Numbered from the stretch's first letter, positions 34,344 to 46,929 are shown. The stretch: 64,000 nt of DNA from Cacajao melanocephalus (GCA_963573385.1 CAUYLG010044439.1:1-64000); one strand, 5' to 3'. The notes: generated by a model from the sequence alone, not told the origin. Made by a program: numbers and translations.

Positions 34344-36540
34344 AGGGGGAAAAGCATATTTTAATCAGGAAGTATTGCAACATGGGAAAAGAGACTTCAA
34401 TATAGAATTGTAAACAATTCTAAATACAACATGGACAAGGTGTGGATTTCTAGGCAGGGAGCAAGACGGGGGTTGGTGGATGCAAAATTACTTAAGAGGA
34501 AACATCAAGCCTAAGTGGGGATTTCTAGCTAAACAGACCTAATGGGATTCATGTTGAAAGCAGGTCACAATGAATGGAAATCACGTGGGGGACTCCAGAG
34601 AATGAGAAATTAAATCAGATATCAAGTGCGGGAGTTCTGCTTAAACCAACTTAGCAAGATTCTGGCTATGGTTGTGTACTGCAAGTCTGATAAGAATAAA
34701 CACTAAGGTCACAGTCTACAGGGCTTATAGACAACTGACTAGGGTTTGGTCAAGGAGACAATTTTTTCAGTTTCTCCTCTTGTTTAAGGAAGGAAAAAAA
34801 CATTCTTCTTGAGCAATAAAAGTCCGTTACACATTAGGTTGCCTTTTGCTCATTAAAGTCCAGCCGAACCATCTGTTGAGACTTGGGAGTAGAGGATATC
34901 AGCTGGAGGGTGCAAGTCGTCGGGTATTGAAGGAGGAGAATTTCTAGGAAAACAAAGTAAGACAAAAATTATGGTTGGAGCAGACTAAAAACTCCGTTTC
35001 TGATTCCACAGTATAGCCAGCTGAGAAGAGTTTATGTTGGGCTCAAACCATTTTTAGATGGTGGAGTGAGGATGGCAGTGGAGAGCTGACAGATTTCCTG
35101 GTTTGCAGTTTGAATGTCTTTGCTGATGATATATACATCAGCGCTGCAGTTTTGGTTATTTCTCAGAAAAGAGCATGGAAACATTTAGCTTCAACACACA
35201 GGGTTTCTTTAGATAGTTTCAAGAACATGGGCAATTGGGACTCAGTTCTCAGTAATGCAAAGTCAGAAGTGTGAAAGAAAAATTGGAAATGTTAGTTTGA
35301 AGATATGTACCCAGACTTCAGGGGAAACTAGAAAAGCTGAGCAGGATCCAGTCTAGTTTACAGATAGATAATAAAGTAGAAGGTAAAATGGAGTTACCAG
35401 GAGATGAAAAATAGCTCTAAGACAATGAACACTCACAAATGTAGTCTATAGCTTTCCATGAAAATACAAAATTTATCACTACAATCACCCTCATTTTGAT
35501 TAAAGATAACTGAAGTAAGTTTATTCTTGTTTTCAGAATAAGTCTGGTCTCATTAGATCTGGCACCAACATTTACCTAGGTGTAGCAAGAATAGAAATTG
35601 ACCACAAAGACCTTTTTAAGTTTGCTTTGCTGAAAGTTTTCATAAGGAATCCCAGATTAGACTTCTGAAATCCTCTCAAGACTAGGAAACCAAGCCAATA
35701 CCTTGCCACCAGATTTTACCTCCAATATCCATCAATTTGGGTGAATTCCTCTCTCCTTGACGTCTCCAAAATACTCTAAGTTTCCTAGGCCTGCCTGAAT
35801 AAAACCTGCGTTACTCACATGTAATGCTACAAACACTACGTTAGTTCCCGGCCATTTTTTTCTAGAAGGGCTTTTTGAACATTGGTTCCATAAATTCAAC
35901 CTTAACTCCTTAAAACTGTCTGGTCATATCTGATTCTATGCCTATTATTCTTAAATATGACATTCTTGTCAAAGGCTCAGTTAATATAACTGATGTTTCC
36001 AATTCTGTCCTGTTAGAAAAAAAAAAGATAGATTCTTACTGAACTGATGTAATTAATTATATTGCCCTGATAAGAATATTCAATAAGAGCTTTGAAATTC
36101 TACAGGGATCAGGAAGGGGAAAAAGATAAATGTTTCATCTGTTTCTAAAAGTATAATATACTAAATCGTTGTAATTTATGGATAGTTTAAGAGAAAAAAA
36201 GAAAGGGATTTCTTATATCCAAAAAATAGAGCATTAAAGAACCAACAATGTTCCAAAGAAAAACCATAATCTTCTTTCACCAGTTAATTCAGTCCCATGT
36301 TATTCATTCTTACTCTACTCAGTTTTGAGTTAGTAGTTTCTTAACCCCATCAGCTTTTTAATAAAACCCTTTGGACTTACATATGAGTCCAAGGAAGATG
36401 GGTAATGAATGAGATTAAATTTTCTGCTAAACAAGAGGCTAGGTCTCAGATTCAAAATATATTTGACTTAGAGAAACTAAAGTATGTTGATATGTTTTGT
36501 ATCTCTGAGTATACAGAGTAAAATTTGTATCTGTTATATT
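34344..36540. other. interval without recognised genes, possibly repeat-derived in part
   Basis: 34350-35450 is richer in G and has phrases that look retroelement-like (for example 'ggtttggtcaaggagacaat' at 34745), but I cannot place it in a family. The position right after the THE1 LTR raises the possibility of internal MaLR sequence; I saw no primer-binding site. The rest looks single-copy. Confidence 0.4.
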
Positions 36541-36542
36541 CA

Positions 36543-36640
36543 AGTGTCTTGAGGACAGAGATTTTGTCTTATTTACTTCTATTTTCTTAAAGCTGACGCT
36601 GAATAAGTGATTCAAAAATATTTGCTAAATGGAATGGAAA
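36543..36640 (+). mobile_element. L2 3' end
   Basis: 'gtgtcttgaggacagagatt', 'ttgtcttatttacttct' and 'ataagtgattcaaaaatatt' follow the L2 3' tail consensus order (aggacagggac, cttatttatct, gctcaataaatgtttg). Confidence 0.7.
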
Positions 36641-39120
36641 GAAAAAGTCAATGAACAGAATAAATATAAATCGAGAAACAAAGAAAATTGGATATTTTAC
36701 ATCGTTAAATAAAACTTCATTGGGGGAAAGACTTCTGATTATGGACCATCTCACATATGCGCTATCCAAATTCTTATCTAACTTCACTTATCATGTATGA
36801 GAGAAATAACAAGAAGAACCTGATATAGAAACTTAGGAGTTGCAGAGTGAGTCTTGCATCTGACTGTTTTCTAAGAAAACTGATTGAGGAAAGAGGATCA
36901 AGCAGAAAATTATTTTCTTCTGCAGGAGAAAAAAAATTGTACTGGAAATCCACACTCAGAGGACAGCTTAAGGATTATCTGATTCAAATGTCTTATTGTC
37001 TTTAAGCCAGTTTGCAACTCTGTAAATTGAAGATAAGTGATAACGATGCAAAATAATTCTTGCCTATTGACAGGAAAATTCTATCCTGTCCAATGAAGGT
37101 CCAATTGATTTCCCTTCCCCTCTTGTGGAAAAACCAATTTTGCCTCCATTTGCACAAATATTCCTGATTTAGAAATGTGTCTGATCTTCGGATTCTCTTC
37201 TGAGCCAGCTATAACATCTCCCTGGTTGTCATTGGTAAATGAGTAGAATAAAATATTTATTATCTGTTCATTTTTGTTTCTATGAGAGTTATGAGTTTCA
37301 CCTTTTTTGAAAATTAGTTTTTAAGACTCTCCAAAATAGTATTCATTTTAGGAGAAAGTAAATATTCAATTTAAAAAACACACATGCACAAATGAAAACA
37401 GAATCAAAAAAAGGACATTCAAGCTGTCAAAATAAATTGGGAGCTAAGCTTGGAATAATTATTAGTCTGTTCTAAGGACACGTGTAAATATTTATGTTCA
37501 TAATACATCACTTATGCCCACTGCCATAGCAACAGCATTCTGGTAATACTCTAAAAATACATTGTTTTAATTATTTACCCCATTGCCTTCATTAAAATGT
37601 AGAGATGAGTCTAATCTCGAAGCCAATTTCCTTCTTCTCCCTGTATTTGCATTTGTTTCTCTCTGTTTGCTAAATATCCACACAAAAATCACACTAGTGT
37701 TAAAACGGGTACATGTTATAGGGCCCAGTTATCCTCTTTGGGTCTATTAAGAAATTTCCTCTGGGCTACTTACAGGTAAGGCACTATAACAGCCCAATTC
37801 CTCCGGGACTGTCTGAGTCAACCTTCCTCGGAGGACAGAAATCTGTGGAATAGCTTCAAGTTACAAAAATCACAAGGATATTATTATGTCAACTGAATTT
37901 GAGGCGAGACACCTATCATTTCCAAACTCTGTGGAATACAATTACACCATTAATTCTCTGGAGAGACAAAGAGGAGAGTTTTCAGGGATCAGCATTAAAA
38001 GATGTTCCCTTCTAAATTATCATTAATTGGTCTCTGGGGAAAGTAAACCACAAGCTGAGAGAGAGATGCTCATTTGGTGAGATAAATGCAGTCTCTCCCA
38101 GACACCAAAGCATTGTTTGGGAAAGGACATATTAGAATTGAATACGTGAAAAAACAAGAGGAAGTAACACACTATTTCCACAGAGGTTTTCAAATGACAA
38201 TCCCAGTTGATTACTTCTTTTAAAGCTACATTAACTGACGAGAAAAAAGTTACACACTTTCGCCAGCAGAGGGAAATACTGTCCTAAGAAAAAACATGGA
38301 ATCTCATGCCCATTTTTTCCATCTTAATTCTTCTGTGGTATAAGGAAGAAATGCATGCTTCTTCCTTGTTCTCATTTATGGCTTATATAACAGCAGATAA
38401 TTTGCTATTAGATGCCTAGAGCATAATCGTTTTGAGGAAAGACGAAGGAGAATGCAGGAAGCTGTGAGATCAGAGAACAGTCAACTGAAAGCTGTCAGGC
38501 TTTAGGAGACACACGAGGCTGAATTATAAAACAGTTCCACTTGCAAAGGAAATAAGAGCTTTCCTTACATATTCATAACTCACTCCTCCCTCAAACCTCC
38601 AAATCCAAAGCTTATTCTGGAATATTTGTGAGTCCTCGTTGGCTCCTTTCTATGGGAGACTATTAGCCATCCTCAACCAACAGGAAATTTGTAGGCATTC
38701 AGGATATGTCCTTCAGGGGCTATAGATTTTTAAATGCTTAACTGTTTTCCACTTAGTATCACCATAACATCACAGCTTTGTTTTCCAAGTTTCCCAATAC
38801 TGCCAATGATTAAGAAGCTGATTTCATGAAGGGAAGCTATATCCTGCAGTTGAATTATACAGGAAGTGTCACAATGCTGAATGAATGAGGGAATTTATGG
38901 TCTTGTGATACAGGAGACCGAAGCAGCCTCCTTCCAAACCAACTTTAAAGCCCCTCCTAGAGTCACAGCAAGCAGAGGTCACTATATGTTGCAAAAAAGA
39001 AGGTAGACTATCTTCAGTAGAACACTAGGGTAGCACCCTTGGGTTAGAGAGAGATGGTGCGATGCCACATTATACAGCTGTCTTCAGAGAAGAAAGAAAG
39101 AAAATGGGAGCAAGGAAGGC
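36641..39120. other. longest repeat-poor interval of the window
   Basis: About 2.5 kb with no mobile element that I recognise and no frame above 66 residues. It contains a CTCF-like motif at 38263. It is the best place in the window to look for conserved non-coding sequence. Confidence 0.5.
38263..38274 (+). promoter_or_regulatory. CTCF-like core motif
   Basis: 'ccagcagaggga' matches the CTCF core (CCASYAGRKGGC) at 11 of 12 positions, with A for the final C. It lies in repeat-poor DNA. A motif alone does not show binding. Confidence 0.25.
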
Positions 39121-39124
39121 AGGC

Positions 39125-40090
39125 AGACTGGCAAAATGGTACAGTTCACTGCATAAGACACTTTGGTAATTTCTTTAAAACCTAAACATGCTCTTACCAA
39201 GATCCAGTACTTATGCTCCTTGGTATTTATCCAAATAAGTTTAAAACTTTTGTCTATGCAAAAAATAGCACATAAATATTTATGGCAGTTTTGTTCATAA
39301 TTTCCCAAACTTGGAAACAACCAAGATATTCTTCAATAGGTGAATGGTTAAAGAAACCATGGTACACATGGAATACTATGCAGCCATCAAAAAGAATGAA
39401 ATCATGTCCTTTGAGGAAGCGTAGATGGAGGTGGAAGCCATTATTCCAAGCAAATTAATTCAGGGACAGAAAACCAAATACCACACATTCTGTCTCATAA
39501 ATGGGAGCTAAACATTAAGTACAGACAGGCACAAAGAAGGGAACAATAGATACTAGGGTTTACTTGAGGATGGAGGGTAAGAGCAAGGAAAGGATTAAAA
39601 AACTACTCAGGGACTATGTTCATTACATGACTGATGAAATAATCTGTACACCAAACCCCCACGACAGGGAATTTACCTATATAACAAACCTGCAAATGAA
39701 CCTCTGAACCTAAAATAAAAGTTGAAAGTAAAACAAAGAAACTGTGGTACCTCCAGATAATGATGACTTATTTAGAGATAAAAAGAAATGAGTCATGAAG
39801 ACATGAAAATGCATGGAAAACCCTTAAACATAAATTGCCAAGTAAAAGATGTCAATCCGACGAGACTATATTCTGTATCAATACAACCATATGACATTCT
39901 GGGAAAGGCAAAACTGAAGATAGTGGAAAGATCACTGGTTATCAGGGGTTCAGGAGGTCAGAAAGAGGGACAAAATTTTTAGGGCAGTGAAACTATTCTG
40001 TATGATACAGCAACGACAGATACATTGTATCATACATTTGAAAAAATGCAGAATGTACAACTGGGTGTAAACTATAGTAATGCATTTAAT
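39125..40090 (+). mobile_element. old L1M 3' region hosting a younger L1
   Basis: 39125-39357 ('acttatgctccttggtattt', 'acttggaaacaaccaagata') and 39736-40090 ('atggaaaacccttaaacata', 'gaaagatcactggttatcag', 'tacaactgggtgtaaactat') are consecutive parts of an L1M 3' end. The 378 bases between them are a separate, less diverged L1. Confidence 0.75.
39358..39735 (+). mobile_element. 5'-truncated younger L1 3' end
   Basis: Starts at 'catggtacacatggaatact' and runs through 'gaatgaaatcatgtcctttg', 'tctcataaatgggagctaaa', 'tacctatataacaaacctgc' to the 'aaaataaaagttgaaagtaa' end. The short duplicate 'aaagaaac' lies at 39350 and 39737. This is a standard target-primed insertion. Confidence 0.85.
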
Positions 40091-40399
40091 AGTAATGCAT
40101 TAATATTGGCTTATCAATTCTAACAGATGCACCACACTAATGAAGGATGTTAATAACAGAGGAAACTGAACGGAGAGGGTAAAGGTCATAATGAAATTAT
40201 CTATATTTTCTGTTCGTTTTTCTGTTCCTTTATCCATAAACCTAACTGCTAAAAAACAATTAAGTCTATTATGAATGAAACTAACAAATGAAGAATAACA
40301 AGAAAGAGCTATTGGGCTGGAAACTCCTAGAGAAAAAGAAATGGTCTGACACCAGAATCTATTAAATATCTTCCCTGTTTTATTGCATATATGTATCAT

Positions 40400-40965
40400 A
40401 TAGATGTTCAGGTCCGATCAGGAGTCAGAAATCACATAGTGATTTAAATAGGGGAAGTTTAATATACAAAGTTATTAAACTATTGTCAAAGTATAACTAT
40501 AAAATATTTTTAAGACTAAATATGTTACCCTAGGACTGAGGAAATTACTGAAGAAAGGCCAAATTTGGAACGTATAACTTCTCCCCAAGTCTGGGTTGGA
40601 AAAAGTAAGATTGCAGCCCAGTGAACAGCAGAGAGATTTGCTCATTTGCCTGGACCAGATCTTCTGCAGTCACTGAGCAAGCAGGAAACAACCCTCTGGG
40701 GCTCAAGCTTGACCCAGCCAGTGGCCAGCACACTGGCAGGCAGAGGCAACCTTGCAGGCACAGTGAGAGTATAAGTGAGCCTCAGAAAGTTAGTTAGAGA
40801 CTTAGGAGTACTGAGAAGAACAAATACCTCGAGGACAGGAGACCTGGAGTACACAGCGTCTCCTAGTGTCTCTGTCGAAAAGGATACAGGAAATTGATCA
40901 CCAGGTAAGGCAGGAGCAGCGAGGTTGTGTAGGGGCCATATATTCTGGGCTCTTGGCTGGGACAC
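40400..40965. mobile_element. possible old LTR, family not assigned
   Basis: The run from 'atgttcaggtccgatcagga' through 'gatttaaataggggaagttt', 'ctggaccagatcttctgcag', 'tgacccagccagtggccagc' to 'aggagacctggagtacacag' has the composition and phrase structure of a primate LTR-type repeat that I have seen in many copies. Ends and family need a search. Confidence 0.35.
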
Positions 40966-41625
40966 AGCACAACCCTGCCTTCACCATCACACCACTGACT
41001 GACCCTACAATCACTGGAAACAGCAGAAGATCCCCTTTTGCCTGCTATAAACGAGATGCTTACAAGAATTCCATCCTTAATCACAAAGCAGGTGTTGGAG
41101 AGTAAATTTGGAGCTAAGGGGAAATAAATTGATAACTGTCATAGATGAATAAACTATGTCATTAAATACAGAATGTGAGTGCAATGATTCTCAAAAAACT
41201 TTTTGTATTTCTAAAGTCCTAAGATTAAGAACCCCTTCTAGGTATTTGTTAAATAAATTCTTTGACTGTATTGACCCTAACTGTCCATTAAAATTAAGAT
41301 TCTGGAGTCTAGAGTGTGAAGTAAGCCTCATCACAGAAATCTAAGTGGGTGAGCTCAATCGTGCCTTCACAGTATCTGACGTTATAACAACACTGGGCTG
41401 AAGTTGTTAAAATCCAAGTCTACTGGGATCAGGGAAAGTTAAGTCCACGGTGATAGGTCTAGAAAATGTCTCAACTAGGAGAAGTTCAAAAAATTTCAAA
41501 GACACTTTCAGCATTTACTTCCAATTTGTTATAAGAATTGAATACTTTCTAAACACGAGGGGATAGAATGATTTGGGACTAAAGGCACCAAAAAAATAAT
41601 CTACTAAGGGAAAGTCTGGTAAGAT
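40966..41625. other. no gene or recognised repeat
   Basis: Single-copy-looking. Frames at 40866-41105 and 41156-41344 are short and unremarkable. Confidence 0.5.
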
Positions 41626-41629
41626 GAGA

Positions 41630-41893
41630 ACAGTAGCATGCGTGGTTAAGCAAGGTTTTGGAACCGGACTGCTTGGATTGAAATCAGTCCAATCCTCTGC
41701 CACTTCTTAGTGACGCAAGGTGCTCTTAACCTCTCTCTAAGTCAGTTCCCTCATTTTTAAGATGGAGATGGTAATTATTTAGGCGGCTCTTAGACACATT
41801 GTGAGATTAGATGATTAGATACATGTGAAGCATTCAGAACAGTGCCTAGCACAGAGTCCGTGCTATATAAGCATGGCTATTCTTATTATTAAA
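41630..41893 (+). mobile_element. MIR, nearly full length
   Basis: The whole MIR order is visible: 'gcatgcgtggttaag', 'tggaaccggactgcttgga', 'tctgccacttcttagtgacg', 'ttaacctctctctaagtcag', 'gaacagtgcctagcacagag', ending in the A/T-rich tail after 'gtgctatataagcatggcta'. Confidence 0.88.
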
Positions 41894-43160
41894 CTTGTAC
41901 AGGTACTGCACAAGTAGCAGGTAAAATCAAGAGGAATTTTAAAGAGTAAAATGAAAACCATATTAAGAGATTGGAAAGAAGACCATGAAACAATGAAAAA
42001 AAATTAGAAATTCCACATCTCTAGACATTGTGAAGCATGAGACTCCTCCCATAAAAGGTAGGTCCAGATTTTTCAAGGGAGTGATGGCATCCCACACCTC
42101 CCGCAAAATAAGAAAGGGTTGAAATCAGGTTACCTATTGGAATCTGTGATGTGTTATGAAGAGTCTGTTATTCCCTCTGGAAGATAAGGGTAGACACAGT
42201 AGCAGGTGACTACTGAAGGGCATACCTTTCCTGGGAAAAGTAGTCATCTGCAGTTCTTACCAAACAATGCACCCCTTTCTCAGTCTCAATGACTGTGTTT
42301 TTTACACTCACTTCTGGATAACTTATGGTCAGATGTTTTGCATCTAGAATATAGATCACTTAAGGTGAACACACTCATTTCTGGATATTTTCATTCAGTT
42401 TAACAATCCAGTTGTTTCACTGGAAATTTCTTGGTGTGTTCTCAACCATAATAAGATACTTTCTTGCTTTGAACTTCTATTGAATGATAGCACAATTGCA
42501 CATGCCTCTTACAAAATATAATTGGAGTCAGTAACGCCTTCTTTCTTAGGCAGCCTTGTTTTCTAGGATGCAAATGGATGGAATACAAGTTCTGACCTTA
42601 ATTTTCTCACTCCATCATGCTTGAAATGATTTCATTGTCTCAAGCTCTACTAGGACGATTCCTTCAACTATTTTATTTCTTAATCTGTAAGGATATTAAG
42701 GTGCAGTATTTTTTTCTCATGTATGTCTGTGTATCTATTTCTGTTCACTTGTGTTTTGCAATTTTCCATTAAAAGCTTATCCTTTAAACTTTTAAAAATT
42801 CTGTTCACTTATTTTATATCATAAGAAGATTACATAATTAATAACGTAATACATAGTATACATGTTAAATCAATCTGATTTCTTTCTGCATTGTGAGAAA
42901 AATCAACTTGGTTTCTTTAAGACTGCTTGCCTCAGGAATCGTTCCATTGAGTCACTGTAGGATAATACACGCATATATAGCTCCTGATAAACACATCACA
43001 GATTCCAATAGGTAACCTGATTTCAAGCTCCACTATACATAGATTCAACTGCCATTCGTTCACCAAAATGATAAGTTGCAATAAGTGGCCCCCCTTATTA
43101 TTCCACAGACTCAAATTCTGACCAAAGGCAGAGCTAGGATGGATGCTCAGACAGGAGGCA
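41894..43160. other. no gene or recognised repeat
   Basis: About 1.3 kb of single-copy-looking sequence. No frame above 60 residues except 42932-43114, which has no motif. Confidence 0.55.
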
Positions 43161-43163
43161 CAG

Positions 43164-43554
43164 TGTATTAGTTCATTCTCACACTGCTATAAAGAAGTAC
43201 CTGAGACTGGGTAATTTATTCAGAAAAGAGGTCTGCAGGCAGTACAAGAAGCACAGTGGCTTTTGCTTCTGGGGAGGGCTTGGGAAGCTTCCAATCATAG
43301 CAGAAGGCAAAGGGAAAGCAAGGCATCTAACATGGCAGGAGCAGTAGTGGGGTCAGGAGGGAAGAACAACACACTTTTAAACAACCAGATCTCTGAGAAC
43401 TCTATCACAAGAACACCACCAAGGAGACGGCGCTAAACCATTTATGAAGGGTCTGCCCCATGATTCAATCCCCTCCCATCAGGCCCCACCTCCAGTATTG
43501 GAGATTACATTTCGACATGAGATTTGGGCAAGGACGTAGATTCAAACCATATCA
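43164..43554 (+). mobile_element. MST-type solo LTR (ERVL-MaLR)
   Basis: Begins 'tgtattagttcattctcaca' and ends 'attcaaaccatatca'. Internal landmarks are 'tgagactgggtaatttattc', 'cttccaatcatagcagaagg', 'acttttaaacaaccagatct', 'ccccatgattcaatcccctc' and 'gacatgagatttgggcaagg'. The polyadenylation region of an MST/THE1 LTR falls in the middle. Flanking target duplication is not clear. Confidence 0.9.
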
Positions 43555-44015
43555 CATCGTTTCACTCCCTGGTCACGTTCTGTATTAAGAGTGCATTTGT
43601 AAAGAAAATACGTTAGCATGAGAGTTAGCACCATGATGAAAGGAATCAAAGAAGGCAAGTGAAGGCAGAACTCTAAATAAAGGAGAAGCGGAAGTCAAAT
43701 TGTTGGGTTCACTTTTTTGAGGGGGTGGGGATTGTTTGGTTACGTTTATTCTTGTCTTTAGAAGCCTGCTGCCCATCCATCCACCAATAAATGAAGTCTG
43801 TGATTTCCCTCCCATCCCCTCAGCCAAGGCTCCTGGAGAACCACATATAACCCTGCCTCCAAACTGTCTTACCTAAACTCTCACAACTACTAGGTGTCAA
43901 AACAGGATTGGAACCCAATTGCCCTTGGCTTCAATATTCTCAGCCTGACCTTCAGTTCTTTTACATAAATGCCCAATGTGTGGCTAGCCTGGAAAACACA
44001 ATGTAAACCCCACTA
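43555..44015. other. no gene or recognised repeat
   Basis: A G8-interrupted 'gagggggtgggg' run is at 43719. The frame at 43585-43827 is unremarkable. Confidence 0.5.
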
Positions 44016-44017
44016 CA

Positions 44018-44330
44018 ATCTCTTATCTGAAATTACAAATCCAAAATGCTCTGAAAACTGCAAATTTTTCCTGAGTGTATGGTAAACTCATTTGGTGGTG
44101 AATCTGACCTGAACTGACAGGAAGATATTTATAGTCTTTATTTATTCCACTTAGTGTGAATGTTCAAACATTTCCCTGGAGAAGCATTAATGTGTTTGAA
44201 TACTGTCCTCAGTCCTTGCTGTGGGTATACATATTTATTTGTTTTCTTTTTCTTGTATTTTTATTCACTTTTTTGTAGGTTGTTAGGGAGGCAGATTCCT
44301 GGCGAAAACTGGAGAGCGTACTAGACAAAT
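44018..44330 (+). mobile_element. Tigger-type DNA transposon fragment (tentative)
   Basis: 'atctgaaattacaaatccaa' and 'aatgctctgaaaactgcaaa' match the start of a known human element whose ends carry 'aaatccgaaatgctccaaaa'. A related copy is at 60878-61128. Similarity fades after about 44130. Confidence 0.45.
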
Positions 44331-44659
44331 TCTAAAAGATTTGTAACATTGTGGATATATATTGAGATAGTATGTAAACAAGACAGTAACACAGGGTCCC
44401 ACAACACTTAACAAACACCCTGCACTTGGCTAAAAGCTTTGCTGTGGCATCACGAAATCCTTAATAATTTTTTAACAAGAGTCCTTGCTTCCCCTCCGTC
44501 CCCACACAGAGCCCTGCAAATTATGTAGCTAGTCCTGAGTATAAGCACTGCAGTACTTTTCTAAAATCAGAAAAGTTATGAGCTCTGAAACACATCTGAC
44601 TCTAGGGCTCTGGCTAAAGGACCTATGTTACTACACTACCAGTATGGCTTCTATCGTTA

Positions 44660-44885
44660 CTAACACCGCACAGATTGAGTGCCTCCTGTAGGCAAATGAT
44701 TTTCTAAGGACTTTACATATGTTAGATATAACCCTGTGAGATACATATTATGTTATTCATTTTTTTTAATTTAGTGAAGTGAGATTCTGAAAGTTACCCT
44801 AAAGTTTTAAGGTCACCCAGCTAGCAAATGGCAGAGTTGGAATTCAAACTAAGGTCTGCTTGACTCTAGAACTTGTTTAATATTC
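44660..44885 (-). mobile_element. MIR, reverse strand
   Basis: Antisense MIR landmarks: 'gagtgcctcctgtaggcaaa', 'ttctaaggactttacatatg', 'aaccctgtgagatacatatt', 'aaggtcacccagctagcaaa', 'tggcagagttggaattcaaa'. Confidence 0.88.
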
Positions 44886-44982
44886 TAGGAGGTAAGGTGC
44901 TTTGGAAGTATTAGGATAAATCATGAGATTGCCAATATCTAATCATTCTACATAGAAAATGTAAAAATCATTTTACATATAG

Positions 44983-45180
44983 CACTCATGGGCACCATGA
45001 ATGGGGAGCTCGTAAATCAGCTTAAGAAGGCTGAATTAGTAAGATCAAAAGAGTGTTCCTGTTTCCTGGTGAGTAATTGTTAACCAATATCTTCCAAATC
45101 AAATCCCTTGTAAGAAGCCGATTTTTTTTTTTTTTTGTATTTTACTAGCAAGTAATTGGAGAGATGGAAGTCTTCCAAAA
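44983..45180 (+). repeat. local direct duplicate, copy 1
   Basis: From 'cactcatgggcaccatga' to 'ggagagatggaagtcttcca'. The same sequence, by eye about 85-88% identical, recurs at 46199-46385 in the same orientation. Copy 1 has a 16-T run (45121-45136) that copy 2 lacks. An ATG at 44988 opens about 32 codons in copy 1, but the frame is broken in copy 2 by a missing base. Both copies contain 'cctggtgagtaattgttaa', a donor-like site. Confidence 0.9.
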
Positions 45181-46198
45181 CATTTCTTATGGCTTAACTT
45201 AATATATATGAATGACTACTTATAAAACATAAGCTCCCTCTATTTCACTTATGGGTTTGTTTGTTTTTTTTTAATTTGAAACGATGACCAAACTAATCCT
45301 TTTGCTAAGTCTAAATAAAAGGTTGCAGTGAAGTCAGGAGAAAAATGTATGTAGTTCAAGTTAAAAGAAGTTGCATGTCTCAGCCTGTCTCACTAGAGAT
45401 GACATCACTGCTCCTAAATAGGGAAGACTGATCACATGGGAGACCCTGTTTTTATTGTGATCAGCTGCAGACTATCAGCAAGATGACCTCATCTGCAGCT
45501 GAGGGGATCTGACCTTTGCCCCTTTAGGCATGTGAAGCGGAAAAAAAATTCTTCGCAGGCTGAGGAATGCAAAACAGACAAGCAACTTCAGCCAGCAGAG
45601 TTTATCAAGCATGTATTCAGTGCCAATGCTCAGACTTGGACATGATGCAAAAGCAATTAAGAGAAAGAACAGTGAGTAGCCTGGGAGTTGGGTGGGTCCT
45701 TTGGTGTTTCTCAGTAACACTAGAAAAATATGTTTTTCATTTTTGAATAATAAAAGATAAGAAATGTTCCTTTTAAAAATGCTTCTTGTACTAAGTTACC
45801 ATAAGCAGATGATAGAACTTAACTTATTATAATCAGTTCCCTGTGAGAATATCTTAGACATAATCAAGTCAGTTAGATCTACCAGTTGATGGATTTAACT
45901 GGCTAGTTTTAAAAACAAACTCTAAAACATGCTCTTCAGCTATATTTTTAAATTGACGCAGTGAAAGTGAGACTTCAACAATAAAAGTCCAGGTTATACA
46001 CTCACACGTGTCTTGGAATGTGTAGAATATTAATGAGATAAGTTGCTTATTGTATATTCTTTCCTCGTCCTGCTTGTATCTACCTAATTCACAGACTGAA
46101 AAGCTTACAGTGTTACAGATTTCCTTCTGTTCAAAAACTTTTTATTAACCAGAAATTGCTTAATATTTTAGGATTTTGACATGTATTCTTTGATGTAC
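45181..46198. other. spacer between the two duplicates
   Basis: About 1 kb of single-copy-looking sequence with no recognised mobile element. The 81-residue reverse frame at 45475-45720 has no motif. Confidence 0.5.
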
Positions 46199-46385
46199 CA
46201 CTCATGGGCACCATGATGGGGAGCTCTTAAATCAGCTTAAGAAGGGTGGACTAGCAAGATCAAAAGAGTGCTCCTGTTTCCTGGTGAGTAATTGTTAATC
46301 AGTATCTTCAAAATCAAATGTCTTGCACAAATCAGATTTCTTATATTTTACTAGCAACGAATTGGAGAGATGGAAGCCTTCCAAA
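46199..46385 (+). repeat. local direct duplicate, copy 2
   Basis: Partner of 44983-45180, 1,216 bases away. The sequence is shared from 'cactcatgggcaccatga' to 'gagatggaagccttcca', with similarity ending abruptly on both sides. Confidence 0.9.
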
Positions 46386-46925
46386 GAGTTCTAGAATGCT
46401 GAAATATGAAACATAAAAAATATTTCATCCAGGTTAAAAAGGCAGCTTATTATTCTAATTTTCAGCAGTACATTTACCCAACTTAACAAGCCAAGCCTTT
46501 TCACATTTCCTGAGTGATTTTTATCTTACCTACTGCTTCCCACTTCCTAAGTGTGAAGAAATCTCATTCCTTCAAGCTGAGAATCTGAGAAGACCAATTG
46601 CTTTAAAAAATGTGAGAGAAATGGCTGGTGATTTAGGCAGTTAGTAGGGTAATTATTTCTTCTATCTATTATTTCTTCTATTTTATTGTTTTTGTGATAC
46701 TAGAAGTAGTCATAGTCATGTTTATACAAAATCTTTCTCTTTGAGGTCCAAAGTGAGATGTCAAATTTCACAAGAACTTATTTGTATTTCAGCAACATTT
46801 TTGGTGGAGGGAGATGAGGTTTTCTAAGAGTTTTCCTTGGTTATCATTCAGTGTACTCAGAAAAATAGTCATTTACAAAAGTAAGCATCAAGAGATAGTG
46901 AAAAACTGTGTGAAAGAAAAGTGTT
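46386..46925. other. no gene or recognised repeat
   Basis: AT-rich; no frame above 60 residues. Confidence 0.5.
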
Positions 46926-46929
46926 ATAT

